Assembly: GCF_030410485.1 (NCBI RefSeq)
Contig: NZ_JAUHHC010000002.1
Location: forward strand, 434,001-498,000
Origin: Roseateles violae
GTDB taxonomy: Bacteria; Pseudomonadota; Gammaproteobacteria; Burkholderiales; Burkholderiaceae_C
Direction: 5' to 3'
Length of the DNA stretch: 64,000 bases
Made by a program: the position numbers and the translations under genes. Each line of letters starts with the position of its first letter. Position 1 is the stretch's first letter. Shown here one piece after another: positions 33,708 through 41,685 of this stretch. The notes under the pieces were generated by a model, which saw nothing but the letters and a program-made list of their open reading frames with translations, had not been told where the DNA came from and ran no database searches.

Positions 33708-34039
33708 TTGCTAGAGTAAACCCTAGTGTGTTACAGTCGCTGGCTCGGTCGGGCTTGATGCCGGCCGATTCGTACGTCTCCTCTGACCTCGTTCAGGCCG
33801 TTTCACCTCGCAGCGCAGCATGCTGCCGAGGGCGCAAACGAAGCGCTGAACACCCTCGTGGTTCGGTCGGCGGCGATGCCGTCGCTTTGACTGTTCCACC
33901 GGCGCCGCACCGGCCGATCTCAACTGATCGTGGTGTACGACGCGAGCTTTCTCCCGGCGACCTGACTGGCCCGCGCTGCATTCCATTCGACTGCGCAGCG
34001 CTGGCGCATGCGTTCGTCCCCTTTCTGGCGGGGCGGGGC
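33708..34039 (+). promoter_or_regulatory. Promoter and long untranslated leader of the RNA helicase gene
   Basis: TTGCTA (33708-33713) and TTACAG (33731-33736) are 17 bases apart, a plausible sigma-70 promoter. Transcription from it would give a leader of about 300 bases before the helicase ATG. The leader is open in the helicase frame but its translation is not protein-like, and it is less GC-rich than nearby genes. Long leaders are typical of cold-shock and autoregulated helicase mRNAs. Confidence 0.45.
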
Positions 34040-35773
34040 ATGGCACTGTTGAAAGAAGATATGAGCTTTGAAAATCTGGGCCTGCACGAGGGTCTGCTGA
34101 AGGCCGTCAAGGACGCCGGCTACGAAAACGCCACCGACATCCAGGCGCAGGCCATCCCCGCTGCGCTGAAGGGCGAGGACCTGATGGGTTCCTCGCGCAC
34201 CGGTTCGGGCAAGACCGCCGCCTTCATCCTGCCGGCGCTGCAGAAAATCCTGGACAACCGCGCCGCCGACGCCGCCCGCCCGCGTGGCAAGAACTACGGC
34301 CCGCGCGTGCTGGTGCTGGCACCGACCCGCGAGCTGGCCCAGCAGGTCGCCAAGGCCGCGCAGACCTATGGCCGCAATGTGCCCGGCCTGCGCATCTGCA
34401 CGGTGCTCGGCGGCATGCCCTATCCGCTGCAGATCCGCCAGCTGACCGGTCCGGTCGATATCGTCATCGCCACGCCGGGCCGCCTGATGGATCACATCCA
34501 GTCGGGCAAGTGCGTGCTCGACAACGTCCAGACCCTGGTGCTGGACGAGGCCGACCGCATGCTGGACATGGGCTTCATCGACGACATCAAGTTCATCGCC
34601 GACCGCATCCCGGCCGAGCGCCAGACGGTGATGTTCAGCGCCACCTTCGCCGGCCATGTCGGCCGCCTGGCCCAGGACCTGCTGCGCAACCCGACCCGCG
34701 TCGACGTCTCCGGCCACACCGACACGCACGAGAACATCACCCAGCGCCTGCACTGGGCCGACAACAACAACCACCGCGACCAGCTGCTGGAAGCGATCCT
34801 GACCGAGTCGACCCTGGACCAGGCCGTGGTGTTCACCTCGACCCAGCGCGATGCCGACTGGCTGGCCGAGCGCCTGCAGGAGATCGGCCATGCCGTCGCG
34901 CCGCTGCACGGCGGCATGCCGCAGGGCCGCCGCAACCGCGTGCTGATGGCGCTGCGCCGCCGCGAAGTGCGCGTGCTGGTCGCCACCGACGTGGCCGCCC
35001 GCGGCATCGACGTGCCGACCATCACCCACGTGATCAACTACGGCCTGCCGATGAAGGCCGAGGACTATGTGCACCGCATCGGCCGCACCGGTCGCGCCGG
35101 CCGCGAAGGCCTGGCCGTCACGCTGGCCTGCCGCGATGACGTGTCGATGATCCGCCGCATCCAGCAGTTCACTACCCAACAGATCCCGGTCGCCCGCATC
35201 GAGGGCCTGGAGCCCAAGACGCAGGAACCGCGCATCTTCCCGCCGCGTCCCGCCGGCAGCTTCGACGACCGCGGCCCGCGCCCTGGCGGTGGCGGCGGCT
35301 GGGGCGGCAAGCCCGGCTGGGGCGGCGACCGCAACAGCCGCTTCGGCGGCGGCCATGCCAAGCAGGGCTTCCACCGCGACGCCGGCAAGCCCTTCGTCCG
35401 CGAAGGCGGCGGTGGCCGTCCGGAGTTCGGCGGCCAGCAGCGTGGCGGCGAATTCGCTCCGCATGGCGAGTTCGCGCCGCGCGGTCCGCGCGCCGATTTC
35501 CGCGGCGGCTACGAGGGCCGTCCGTCCTTCGACCGCAAGCCCGGCGGCTTCCAGCCGGAGCCGCAGCAGCAGCGGGGCTTCGCGCCGCGCGGCGAGTTCG
35601 CCCCGCGCCAGGATCGCCCGGCCTATGGCGAGAAGCCGCGCTTCGAGGGCAAGCCCGGCGGTTTCGGCGGCGACAAGCCCCGCTTCGAGGGCAAGCCCAG
35701 CTTCGGCGGCGAGCGTGGCCCCCGCCGCAACGGCCCGCCGGCCGGCACCCGCCGCAGCGGCTTCGGTCGTTGA
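34040..35773 (+). CDS. DEAD-box RNA helicase (RhlE-like) with glycine/arginine-rich tail
   Basis: A 577-residue ATP-dependent RNA helicase. Motifs in order: Q motif (FENLGLHEGLLKAV...TDIQAQAIP), I SSRTGSGKT, Ia APTRELAQQ, II LDEADRMLD, III FSATF, IV VVFTSTQ, V VATDVAARGID, VI HRIGRTGRAG. Residues about 410-577 are a low-complexity tail rich in Gly, Arg, Phe and Pro with repeated EFAPRG/EFAPHG and KPRFEGKP units, probably RNA-binding or condensate-forming. An alternative start, MSFENLGL at 34061, has an equally plausible ribosome-binding site (GAAAGAAG). A terminator follows. Confidence 0.92.
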   Translation: MALLKEDMSFENLGLHEGLLKAVKDAGYENATDIQAQAIPAALKGEDLMGSSRTGSGKTAAFILPALQKILDNRAADAARPRGKNYGPRVLVLAPTRELAQQVAKAAQTYGRNVPGLRICTVLGGMPYPLQIRQLTGPVDIVIATPGRLMDHIQSGKCVLDNVQTLVLDEADRMLDMGFIDDIKFIADRIPAERQTVMFSATFAGHVGRLAQDLLRNPTRVDVSGHTDTHENITQRLHWADNNNHRDQLLEAILTESTLDQAVVFTSTQRDADWLAERLQEIGHAVAPLHGGMPQGRRNRVLMALRRREVRVLVATDVAARGIDVPTITHVINYGLPMKAEDYVHRIGRTGRAGREGLAVTLACRDDVSMIRRIQQFTTQQIPVARIEGLEPKTQEPRIFPPRPAGSFDDRGPRPGGGGGWGGKPGWGGDRNSRFGGGHAKQGFHRDAGKPFVREGGGGRPEFGGQQRGGEFAPHGEFAPRGPRADFRGGYEGRPSFDRKPGGFQPEPQQQRGFAPRGEFAPRQDRPAYGEKPRFEGKPGGFGGDKPRFEGKPSFGGERGPRRNGPPAGTRRSGFGR

Positions 35774-35794
35774 GCCCCGGTTGCTAGGCTGAAG

Positions 35795-35815
35795 GCCCGC
35801 GCAAGCGGGCTTTTT
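35795..35815 (+). terminator. Rho-independent terminator of the RNA helicase gene
   Basis: A perfect 6-bp stem GCCCGC-GCAA-GCGGGC followed by TTTTT, 21 bp after the stop codon. Confidence 0.88.
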
Positions 35816-35839
35816 CCGTTTCTGCGAGCGAGATTTTTT

Positions 35840-36454
35840 ATGCGCGAGGAAGGCCAGCTGGTGCAGTGGGACGACGCCAAGGGCTATGGCTTCATCCAGC
35901 CCGACGGCGGCGGGCCGCGCCTGTTCGTCCATGCCCAGGCCTTCGCGTCGCGCGCGCAGCGGCCGCGTGCGGGCGAGCGGCTCAGCTACGAGCCCGGCCT
36001 CGATGCGCAGGGCAAGCGCCGCGCGCTGAAGGTGCGCGGCCAGCGGGCCGAGCCGGCCGCCGCGCCGGCGGGCCGCGGCAGTGGCGGGGGCAGTGGCGCG
36101 CTCTGGCTGGTGCCGGGTTTTGCCGCCTTCTATCTGCTCTGCCATCTGCGCTGGCCGCTGCCGCCGGCCCTCTGGGGCGGCTATATGGCGATGAGCCTGG
36201 CCAGCTTCATCGTCTATGCCGGCGACAAGCGCGCCGCGCGCCTGGGCCAGCGCCGCGTCGCCGAGAACAGCTTGCACCTGCTGGCCCTGGCTTGCGGCTG
36301 GCCCGGCGCCCTGCTGGCGCGCCAGCTGCTGCGCCACAAGTCGAGCAAGCCGGCCTTCGCGCGCCGCTTCTGGCTCAGTGTCGCCGCCAACTGCCTGCTC
36401 TTTGTGCTGATCTTCACGCCGCTGCCCGCATGGATGCGTCAGTTCTTCGGCTGA
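35840..36454 (+). CDS. Cold-shock domain fused to DUF1294 membrane domain
   Basis: A 204-residue protein. Residues 1-65 are a cold-shock/OB domain with the RNP-1-like GYGFIQPDGGG and LFVHAQAF. A flexible Ala/Gly linker (about 68-85) leads to DUF1294, with hydrophobic helices around 89-105, 115-130, 145-165 and 180-198 (FIVYAGDKRAARLGQRRV and KSSKPAFARRFW are the family core). This architecture is known in Proteobacteria; its function is not. It sits directly after the RNA helicase terminator, which may reflect shared cold or RNA-related roles. Confidence 0.87.
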   Translation: MREEGQLVQWDDAKGYGFIQPDGGGPRLFVHAQAFASRAQRPRAGERLSYEPGLDAQGKRRALKVRGQRAEPAAAPAGRGSGGGSGALWLVPGFAAFYLLCHLRWPLPPALWGGYMAMSLASFIVYAGDKRAARLGQRRVAENSLHLLALACGWPGALLARQLLRHKSSKPAFARRFWLSVAANCLLFVLIFTPLPAWMRQFFG

Positions 36455-36951
36455 GGCCGCTGCGGCCCAGCGACGTCGGCGCGGTGCTGGGCCTGCAGGC
36501 CCAGTGCTACGGGCCCGCCCTGATCGAGGACGGCGCCGCCTTCGAGGCCAAGCTGCGCGCGACCGAGACGCTGGGCACTTGCTGGCTGGCCGAGCGGGAC
36601 AGGCAGGCGCTCGCCTATGTGCTCAGCCTGCCGGTCTGCGAGCAGAGCTTTCCGGCGCTGAATGCGGCCGAATTCCGCCCCAGCGCGGCGCCCAGCCTGC
36701 TCTATCTGCATGACCTGGCCGTCGCGCCGGCCGGCCGCGCGCTGGGGCTGGGCCGGCGCCTGTTCGAACGGGTGCTGCAGGCGGCGCAAGACCTGGCCCT
36801 GGACCAGATCGGCCTGGTCGCCGTGCAGGACTCGCTGGCCTTCTGGCGGCGCCAGGGCTTTGCCGAGCCCGGCCCGCTGCCGGCCGGCATCGCCGCCAAG
36901 CTGGCCAGCTTCGGCGCCGATGCGCGCTATCTGGCGCGGCCCAGTCGCTAG
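36430..36951 (+). CDS. GNAT family N-acetyltransferase
   Basis: A 173-residue protein starting MDASVLRLRPLRPSDV. The acetyl-CoA loop is PAGRALGLGRRLFERVL (R-x-x-G-x-G/R form), preceded by LYLHDLAVAP and followed by LVAVQDSLAFWRRQGF. The substrate is unknown. The ATG lies inside the end of the DUF1294 gene, a 25-bp overlap in another frame. No later ATG would keep the first strand, so the overlap seems real. Confidence 0.8.
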   Translation: MDASVLRLRPLRPSDVGAVLGLQAQCYGPALIEDGAAFEAKLRATETLGTCWLAERDRQALAYVLSLPVCEQSFPALNAAEFRPSAAPSLLYLHDLAVAPAGRALGLGRRLFERVLQAAQDLALDQIGLVAVQDSLAFWRRQGFAEPGPLPAGIAAKLASFGADARYLARPSR

Positions 36952-36954
36952 GCC

Positions 36955-38256
36955 TCAGTAGACCCAGCGCCCGAACAGCTCGGCCAGGCTGCGGCCGGCC
37001 TCGCGCTCCATCGCCCGCTGCAGATCGCGGCTTTCGACCGAACCACCGGCATGGCTGCGGGTGTAGCGGCGCAGCCCGGCCCAGAAGCGCGGCTCGCCGA
37101 GCTCGCGGCGCAGCGCGTCGATGAAGAGCGCGCCCTTGCTGTACTGGATCGCGCGGCGTATCGCCAGGCTCGGGTAGTCGCCGGCCCAGCTCAGCGGCTT
37201 GTCGTAGCCGGCGTCGATCGCCGTCTGCCAGCGCCGCCGCGCCAGCGCCAGCTCGCGCTGGTAGGCGGCCTCGCCCCAGCGCTGCTGCTTCCAGGCGGCC
37301 GTCATGAAGACGGTCAGTCCCTCGTTGAGCCAGAAGTGCGACCAGTCCTTGCAGGTCAGGAGATTGCCCCACCACTGGTGCGCCAGCTCGTGGACGATCA
37401 CCCAGTCCTCGCTCTCGTCCTGCTCGATCGGGTCGAGCAGCTGCTTGCCGATCAGGGCCAGGCTGGACGCCTCCTGCGCCACGCTGCCGGGCAGCAGCAG
37501 CTGCGTATAGCGCGCATCGGGCAGCGGCAGGCCGGCCTTGTCGGCGAAGAAAGCCAGCACCCGCGGGCTGTCGCGGAATTTGCGGCGCAGCGCCGCCGGC
37601 TCGTCCTGCAGGCCGAGGTAATGCAGCCACTTGTCGCCGGCCGGCTCGAGCGCTTCATGGAAACGACCGGCGGCGAAACCGAACAGATAGCTGGCCTCGG
37701 GCCTTTGCTGCCGCCAGCGCTGCAGACTCAGGCCGCCGGCCAGCGCCACGGCGGCCAGCGGCTCGCCGGCGGCGGCCGAGCGCAGGCCCTGGGGCAGCAG
37801 CAGCTCGAGCGTGAAGCGGGCCTTGGTGCCGGGCACCGGATCGCAGACCATCCAGTGGCAGCTGTCGAAGCCGCTGTAGACATGCTGGGCGCCGAACGTC
37901 AGGCCGCGGCGCGGCCGGCCCTCGTAGCGCAGGGCGAGGATCAGCTCGCGGCGCTCGCGCCAGGCCGGCGGGATCTCGATCAGCAGGGCGTCCTCGCCGG
38001 CCGCGGGCAGCGGCAAGTCCTGGCCCTCCAGGCGCAGCGCCGTCAGCCGCAGGCCGTTCAGCGGCCAGCGCAGCCGGCCCCAGTCCTCGCCCTCGCGGCG
38101 GCGCAGGACGATGCGCTCGCTGCCGCTGACGCCCTGCGTCTCGAAATCGGGCCGCAGGCGCAGCTCATAGGCGGCCGCCTGCGGCTGGGCCCGGCCATCG
38201 GCCGCGGCGAGGGCGGCCATGCAGAGAAGAAAAAGAAAACGGAGCAGCGCGGTCAT
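36955..38256 (-). CDS. M1 family aminopeptidase-like zinc metallopeptidase, exported
   Basis: A 433-residue protein with a signal peptide (MTALLRFLFLLCMAALAAADG). An N-terminal beta domain (about 25-195) leads to a thermolysin-like domain with the zinc motif VIVHELAHQWWG and the third ligand in FWLNEGLTVF. The usual GAMEN exopeptidase loop is not obvious; SVAQEASSLALIG sits in its place. At 433 residues it is half the length of PepN, like the short M1 group without the C-terminal helical domain. It converges with the GNAT gene, 3 bp apart. Confidence 0.85.
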   Translation of the reverse strand: MTALLRFLFLLCMAALAAADGRAQPQAAAYELRLRPDFETQGVSGSERIVLRRREGEDWGRLRWPLNGLRLTALRLEGQDLPLPAAGEDALLIEIPPAWRERRELILALRYEGRPRRGLTFGAQHVYSGFDSCHWMVCDPVPGTKARFTLELLLPQGLRSAAAGEPLAAVALAGGLSLQRWRQQRPEASYLFGFAAGRFHEALEPAGDKWLHYLGLQDEPAALRRKFRDSPRVLAFFADKAGLPLPDARYTQLLLPGSVAQEASSLALIGKQLLDPIEQDESEDWVIVHELAHQWWGNLLTCKDWSHFWLNEGLTVFMTAAWKQQRWGEAAYQRELALARRRWQTAIDAGYDKPLSWAGDYPSLAIRRAIQYSKGALFIDALRRELGEPRFWAGLRRYTRSHAGGSVESRDLQRAMEREAGRSLAELFGRWVY

Positions 38257-38313
38257 CGTGGCCGCGATTCTGCTCCGCGCTGGGCCCCGGCTTGGGGCCG
38301 GATCGACCCGGCT

Positions 38314-38565
38314 TCAGCCGCGTACGGTCTGGCGCTGGGCGCTCAGCAGGGCGGCGGCCAGTTGCGGGCGCTCGCTGCCGACTTCCAGCGCCAGCTCACG
38401 CAGAGCGCGGCGTCCGCGTGCCGCGCCGATTGCCTCCAGCGCACGCCACAGGGCCGCGCCGGCCACGAGGGCACGCTGGCCCGCGACGCGTGCGGACTCG
38501 GCACGCGCCCGGTCGGACGGCATCGTCATCAGGGGAAGCTTGAGGCTGGTGGCGCTGGTGGACAT
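38314..38565 (-). CDS. Small Ala/Arg-rich protein of unknown function
   Basis: An 83-residue frame starting MSTSATSLKLPLMTMPSDRA with GAGAGGGAT upstream. It is mostly helical and amphipathic (ALWRALEAIGAARGRRALRE), with no cysteine, signal peptide or membrane helix. It fills the space between the M1 peptidase and the divergent LysR gene, with a 139-bp spacer on the LysR side. I recognise no family; it could be a spurious high-GC frame, but placement and ribosome-binding site favour a gene. Confidence 0.5.
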   Translation of the reverse strand: MSTSATSLKLPLMTMPSDRARAESARVAGQRALVAGAALWRALEAIGAARGRRALRELALEVGSERPQLAAALLSAQRQTVRG

Positions 38566-38704
38566 GGCGGATCCCTCTCTTGTTGCTGGGGCGCGAATGC
38601 GGCCCCGGTCGTCATATTGCGGTTTCTACGTAGATTGATCCAATTGCGATGCGGAATCGCCTCATCACCGGCGCGAATGACGCGTGACTTATTACCATGC
38701 GCCG

Positions 38705-39667
38705 ATGTCCAGCCGCCCGGTCAACTTCCGCCATCTCGACCTCAATCTGCTGCGCGTCTTCGACGTGGTGATGGAGGAGCGCAATGTCACCCGCGCGGCG
38801 CAGCGGCTGGCGATCACGCAGCCGGCGGTCAGCAATGCGCTGCGCCGCCTGCGCGAATCGGCCAACGAGGAGCTCTTCATCCCCAGCTCCAGCGGCATGC
38901 AGCCGACCCCGCATGCGCTGGCCCTGTGGCCCGTCGTGCGCGAGGCGCTGATGCGGCTGCAGCAGGCCTTCGAGCCGCAGCCCTTCGATCCGGCCGAGCC
39001 CGGCCATGGCTTCACGCTGTCGATGGCCGATGCGACGGCGGCGCTGCTGGTGCCGACGCTGGCGCAGCGCTTCCAGCGCGAGGGCGTCAAGGTCGGCCTG
39101 CGCGTGGTGCCGCTGACCACGCGCGATCCGCGTGCCTTGCTGGAACAGGGCGGCGCCGATCTGGCGATCGGCTTCTTTCCCGACCTGGGCAGCCTGCCGC
39201 TGGGCGACGACGAGGCGGGCAGCCCGGTCCATCGCGCGCCGCTGTACAACAGCGAGTACGTCTGCGTGATGCGGCGCGGCCATGCGCTGGCCGGGCCCGA
39301 GCCGCTGGGCCTGGACGCCTATTGCGCGGCCGAGCATCTGCGCGTCAGCTTTGCCGGCCGCGCGCGCGGCTTCGTCGACGATGCGCTGGCCACGCTGGGC
39401 CGCGAGCGCCGGGTCGCGCTGATCGTCGGCAACTTCTTCACCGGCGCGCTGGCGGTGCGCCAGTCCGATCTGCTGACCGTGCTGCCCAGCGGCTTCGTGG
39501 CCGCGACCGGGCTCGCCGAGGACCTGGCGATACGCCCGCTGCCCTTTGCCCTGCCCAGCATCGCGATCAGCCAGCTCTGGCATGCGCGCCACGAACATGA
39601 TCCGGCGCAGCGCTGGCTGCGCGAGGAAGTGCGGCGCGCGGTGGGCGAGAAAAGCGCCTCGCCCTGA
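38705..39667 (+). CDS. LysR family transcriptional regulator (NodD/NahR-like)
   Basis: A 320-residue regulator. The winged helix-turn-helix is at residues 7-65 (FRHLDLNLLRVFDVVMEER; NVTRAAQRLAITQPAVSNAL), followed by a periplasmic-binding-protein-like effector domain (about 95-300). HLDLNLL and FTLSMADATAALLVPTL place it with the NodD/NahR/LeuO-type branch. A GTG at 38684 would add seven residues; the ATG was preferred as more typical. Its target is unknown; the divergent small gene is the nearest candidate. Confidence 0.85.
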   Translation: MSSRPVNFRHLDLNLLRVFDVVMEERNVTRAAQRLAITQPAVSNALRRLRESANEELFIPSSSGMQPTPHALALWPVVREALMRLQQAFEPQPFDPAEPGHGFTLSMADATAALLVPTLAQRFQREGVKVGLRVVPLTTRDPRALLEQGGADLAIGFFPDLGSLPLGDDEAGSPVHRAPLYNSEYVCVMRRGHALAGPEPLGLDAYCAAEHLRVSFAGRARGFVDDALATLGRERRVALIVGNFFTGALAVRQSDLLTVLPSGFVAATGLAEDLAIRPLPFALPSIAISQLWHARHEHDPAQRWLREEVRRAVGEKSASP

Positions 39668-39671
39668 AATA

Positions 39672-40535
39672 CTAGTTCGCCTGCGCCGCCAGCGCCCGGA
39701 AATCCTCGGCCCAGCCCAGCAGGCTGCGCTGCGCCTTCGCGCGCTGCGCCGGCGTCGTCGCGTTGTGCACGCGCGCGAACACGGCGCAGCCCTCGGCAAG
39801 CAGGGCCTCCTGGTAGCGCTGCTCGGCGGGTTCCGGCGAGCCCAGCAATTGCTGTTGCATATAGACGCGCAGCCGCGCTCGCGCCGCCTCGGGCGCCAGC
39901 CGCTCGGCGCGGATCTGGCGCAGCGCGAGCACGAGCTGCTGCTGGCGGCGCTGGCGCTCGGCCAGGCTGCGCGCCGCGTCGAAGACGCTGGCCGTGGCCA
40001 GTGCCGCATGCAGCACGCCTTGCTGGGCGCTGCTCAAGCCGCCGTACAGCCACTCGATCCGCGACAGCGCCGCGTCGAAGCGTTGCTGCGCCAGCTCCGC
40101 GGCGCCGGCGTCCATCCATTTGTGCCGCCATTCCTCGTTGCTTCGCGCCTGCTTGCGCTCCAGCTGCTGCAGCTGTCCCTCGCTCAGCTCGGCCGGCAGC
40201 CAGGCCAAGGGCCAGTGAGCCGGATCCAGCGTCGCCTCCAGGCCCTGGCGGATCTGCTCGGTCAGCGCGCAGGCCTGTTCCGGTGCCAGCGGCCCCTGCA
40301 GCTGCGGCGCGATCCGCCGCAGGGTCTCGGCATAGCGCGGCAATTGCTCGCGCCGGTGCCATTGCTGGTACTGGCGCAGCTCGGCGCGCACCCGCGGCGC
40401 CTGCTCGCTGCTGAAGTCCAGATAGTTATCCAGCCGCCAGTAGAGCAGGCTGTCCGCGTTGTTGTAGGCCAGCCTGACCGCGCTGCAGGCCTGCAGCAGC
40501 AGGGCGGCCAGCAGGATCAGGACGGTTCGCTTCAG
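39672..40535 (-). CDS. DUF6279-type lipoprotein, apparently starting at a CTG codon
   Basis: A 287-residue lipoprotein with lipobox LLLQAC (Cys at residue 17) and body features of the DUF6279 family (VRLAYNNADSLLYWRLDNYL; DFSSEQAPRVRAELRQYQQW; NEEWRHKWMDAG). It is helical and presumably anchored to a membrane facing the periplasm. No ATG, GTG or TTG lies at the right place. CTG at 40535-40533 gives the canonical [M]KRTVLILLAALLLQACS and overlaps the upstream TGA as CTGA, imitating the common ATGA coupling. An ATC one codon earlier is a poorer alternative. Confidence 0.72.
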   Translation of the reverse strand: MKRTVLILLAALLLQACSAVRLAYNNADSLLYWRLDNYLDFSSEQAPRVRAELRQYQQWHRREQLPRYAETLRRIAPQLQGPLAPEQACALTEQIRQGLEATLDPAHWPLAWLPAELSEGQLQQLERKQARSNEEWRHKWMDAGAAELAQQRFDAALSRIEWLYGGLSSAQQGVLHAALATASVFDAARSLAERQRRQQQLVLALRQIRAERLAPEAARARLRVYMQQQLLGSPEPAEQRYQEALLAEGCAVFARVHNATTPAQRAKAQRSLLGWAEDFRALAAQAN

Positions 40536-41470
40536 GATGGACGCCCCAGCTTCAGCAGGCCCTGGCGCAGCGCCTTCAGCTTGATCTTCAGCCGGGCGGC
40601 ATGCTGGGGCCCGACGCGCAGCAGCATCTTCTGCCCGGTGCTCAGCGCCTCCAGCTCGGCGTCCGCGAATTCGTAGCGCGGCGTGCGCGGCGTCGCGCCG
40701 CTGGCGGCGGGCGCCTCGGCCAGCGGGCGCAGGCGCAGCGGGGCGCGCTGCACCGGCGTGGCCAGCATCTGGTCGATCACCTCGATCAGCCGGTCGTTGA
40801 AGTGGCCGGCCGGATGGCCCAGCTCGACATAGCTCTGCTGCAGCAGCGGGTACATGCGCGCATACAGATCGAGCAGGCGATGCGTGTCCAGCGCCAGCGC
40901 CCAGCGGACGAATTTGTCGTAGCGCCGGCTGTTGGCCGCGCTGTCGATCAGGTGCTGCTCGGCCTGCCTGGCGTCGGTCTTCAGCGCCAGGGTCTTGGGC
41001 GCCGGCCGCAGCAGCCACAGCGTGGTGGGCGCGTTCTTGTTGCCCAGGCCGTCGACGCTGGCGACGAAGCGCCGCGCCAGCGGCTCCAGATAGACGTAGC
41101 TGCCAAGCTGCTTGCGCCCGCCCAGCGCCTGGGCAAGGGCGGCATCGACCTCGTTGGGCAGGATGGCCGGGGCCTTGCCCGGCAGGACCGGGTGCTTGGC
41201 GGCGCCGGGGACGAGCGGCGCGGCGCTTGCTGCGGGGGCGGGGGCCGGCGTCACCTTGCCGGAGGAAGCCATCGTCACGATGCCAGCCGGCGCCGTCGCT
41301 CCGCTGACGCCGGTGACAACACCCGAGGCGCTGGACGAGGAAGCCGGCAGGCCGCCGACCGATCCGGCGCCGGGGCCGGGGCCGCGGGCGATCTGCCAGC
41401 CCAGCGCGACGATGGCCAGCCCCGCGACGCCTCCTGCCGCGATGGCCACGGGTCTTGTCTTCAGGTTCAT
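40532..41470 (-). CDS. DUF3014 domain protein
   Basis: A 312-residue protein starting MNLKTRPVAIAAGGVAG with AGGAGGAG upstream. There is one N-terminal membrane helix (about 8-28), then a Ser/Ala/Pro/Gly-rich linker to residue about 100. The DUF3014 domain follows (PNEVDAALAQALGG; FVASVDGLGNKNAPTTLWLL; YDKFVRWALALDTHRLLDLY; YVELGHPAGHFNDRLIEVID). It probably sits in the inner membrane with its domain in the periplasm. It is translationally coupled to the downstream lipoprotein through a 4-base overlap. Confidence 0.82.
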   Translation of the reverse strand: MNLKTRPVAIAAGGVAGLAIVALGWQIARGPGPGAGSVGGLPASSSSASGVVTGVSGATAPAGIVTMASSGKVTPAPAPAASAAPLVPGAAKHPVLPGKAPAILPNEVDAALAQALGGRKQLGSYVYLEPLARRFVASVDGLGNKNAPTTLWLLRPAPKTLALKTDARQAEQHLIDSAANSRRYDKFVRWALALDTHRLLDLYARMYPLLQQSYVELGHPAGHFNDRLIEVIDQMLATPVQRAPLRLRPLAEAPAASGATPRTPRYEFADAELEALSTGQKMLLRVGPQHAARLKIKLKALRQGLLKLGRPS

Positions 41471-41685
41471 CCCCTGCTCCTCCTGGATGCCGATGCCTGA
41501 TGCCTGCGCCGATGCCGCTTCGTGCGGCGAACATACCACGCGGATCGCGCTTCGCCGGGATTGACCGCGAATCGCGGTCCTTCTCCGGGCGGCGCCGCCG
41601 CTCCTCTGTGGCAGCATTGTGAAAACAAGCAACGATCGCCAGGGCGGGCGGGCCGATAGGCAGACAGAGAAAGAGCTGAGACGAG

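Noticed and set aside
32939-34039. Upstream extension of the helicase frame to 944 residues
   Set aside because: It runs through the pabB fusion in another frame and through the leader; the translation has no protein character, and the helicase Q motif begins just after the chosen ATG.
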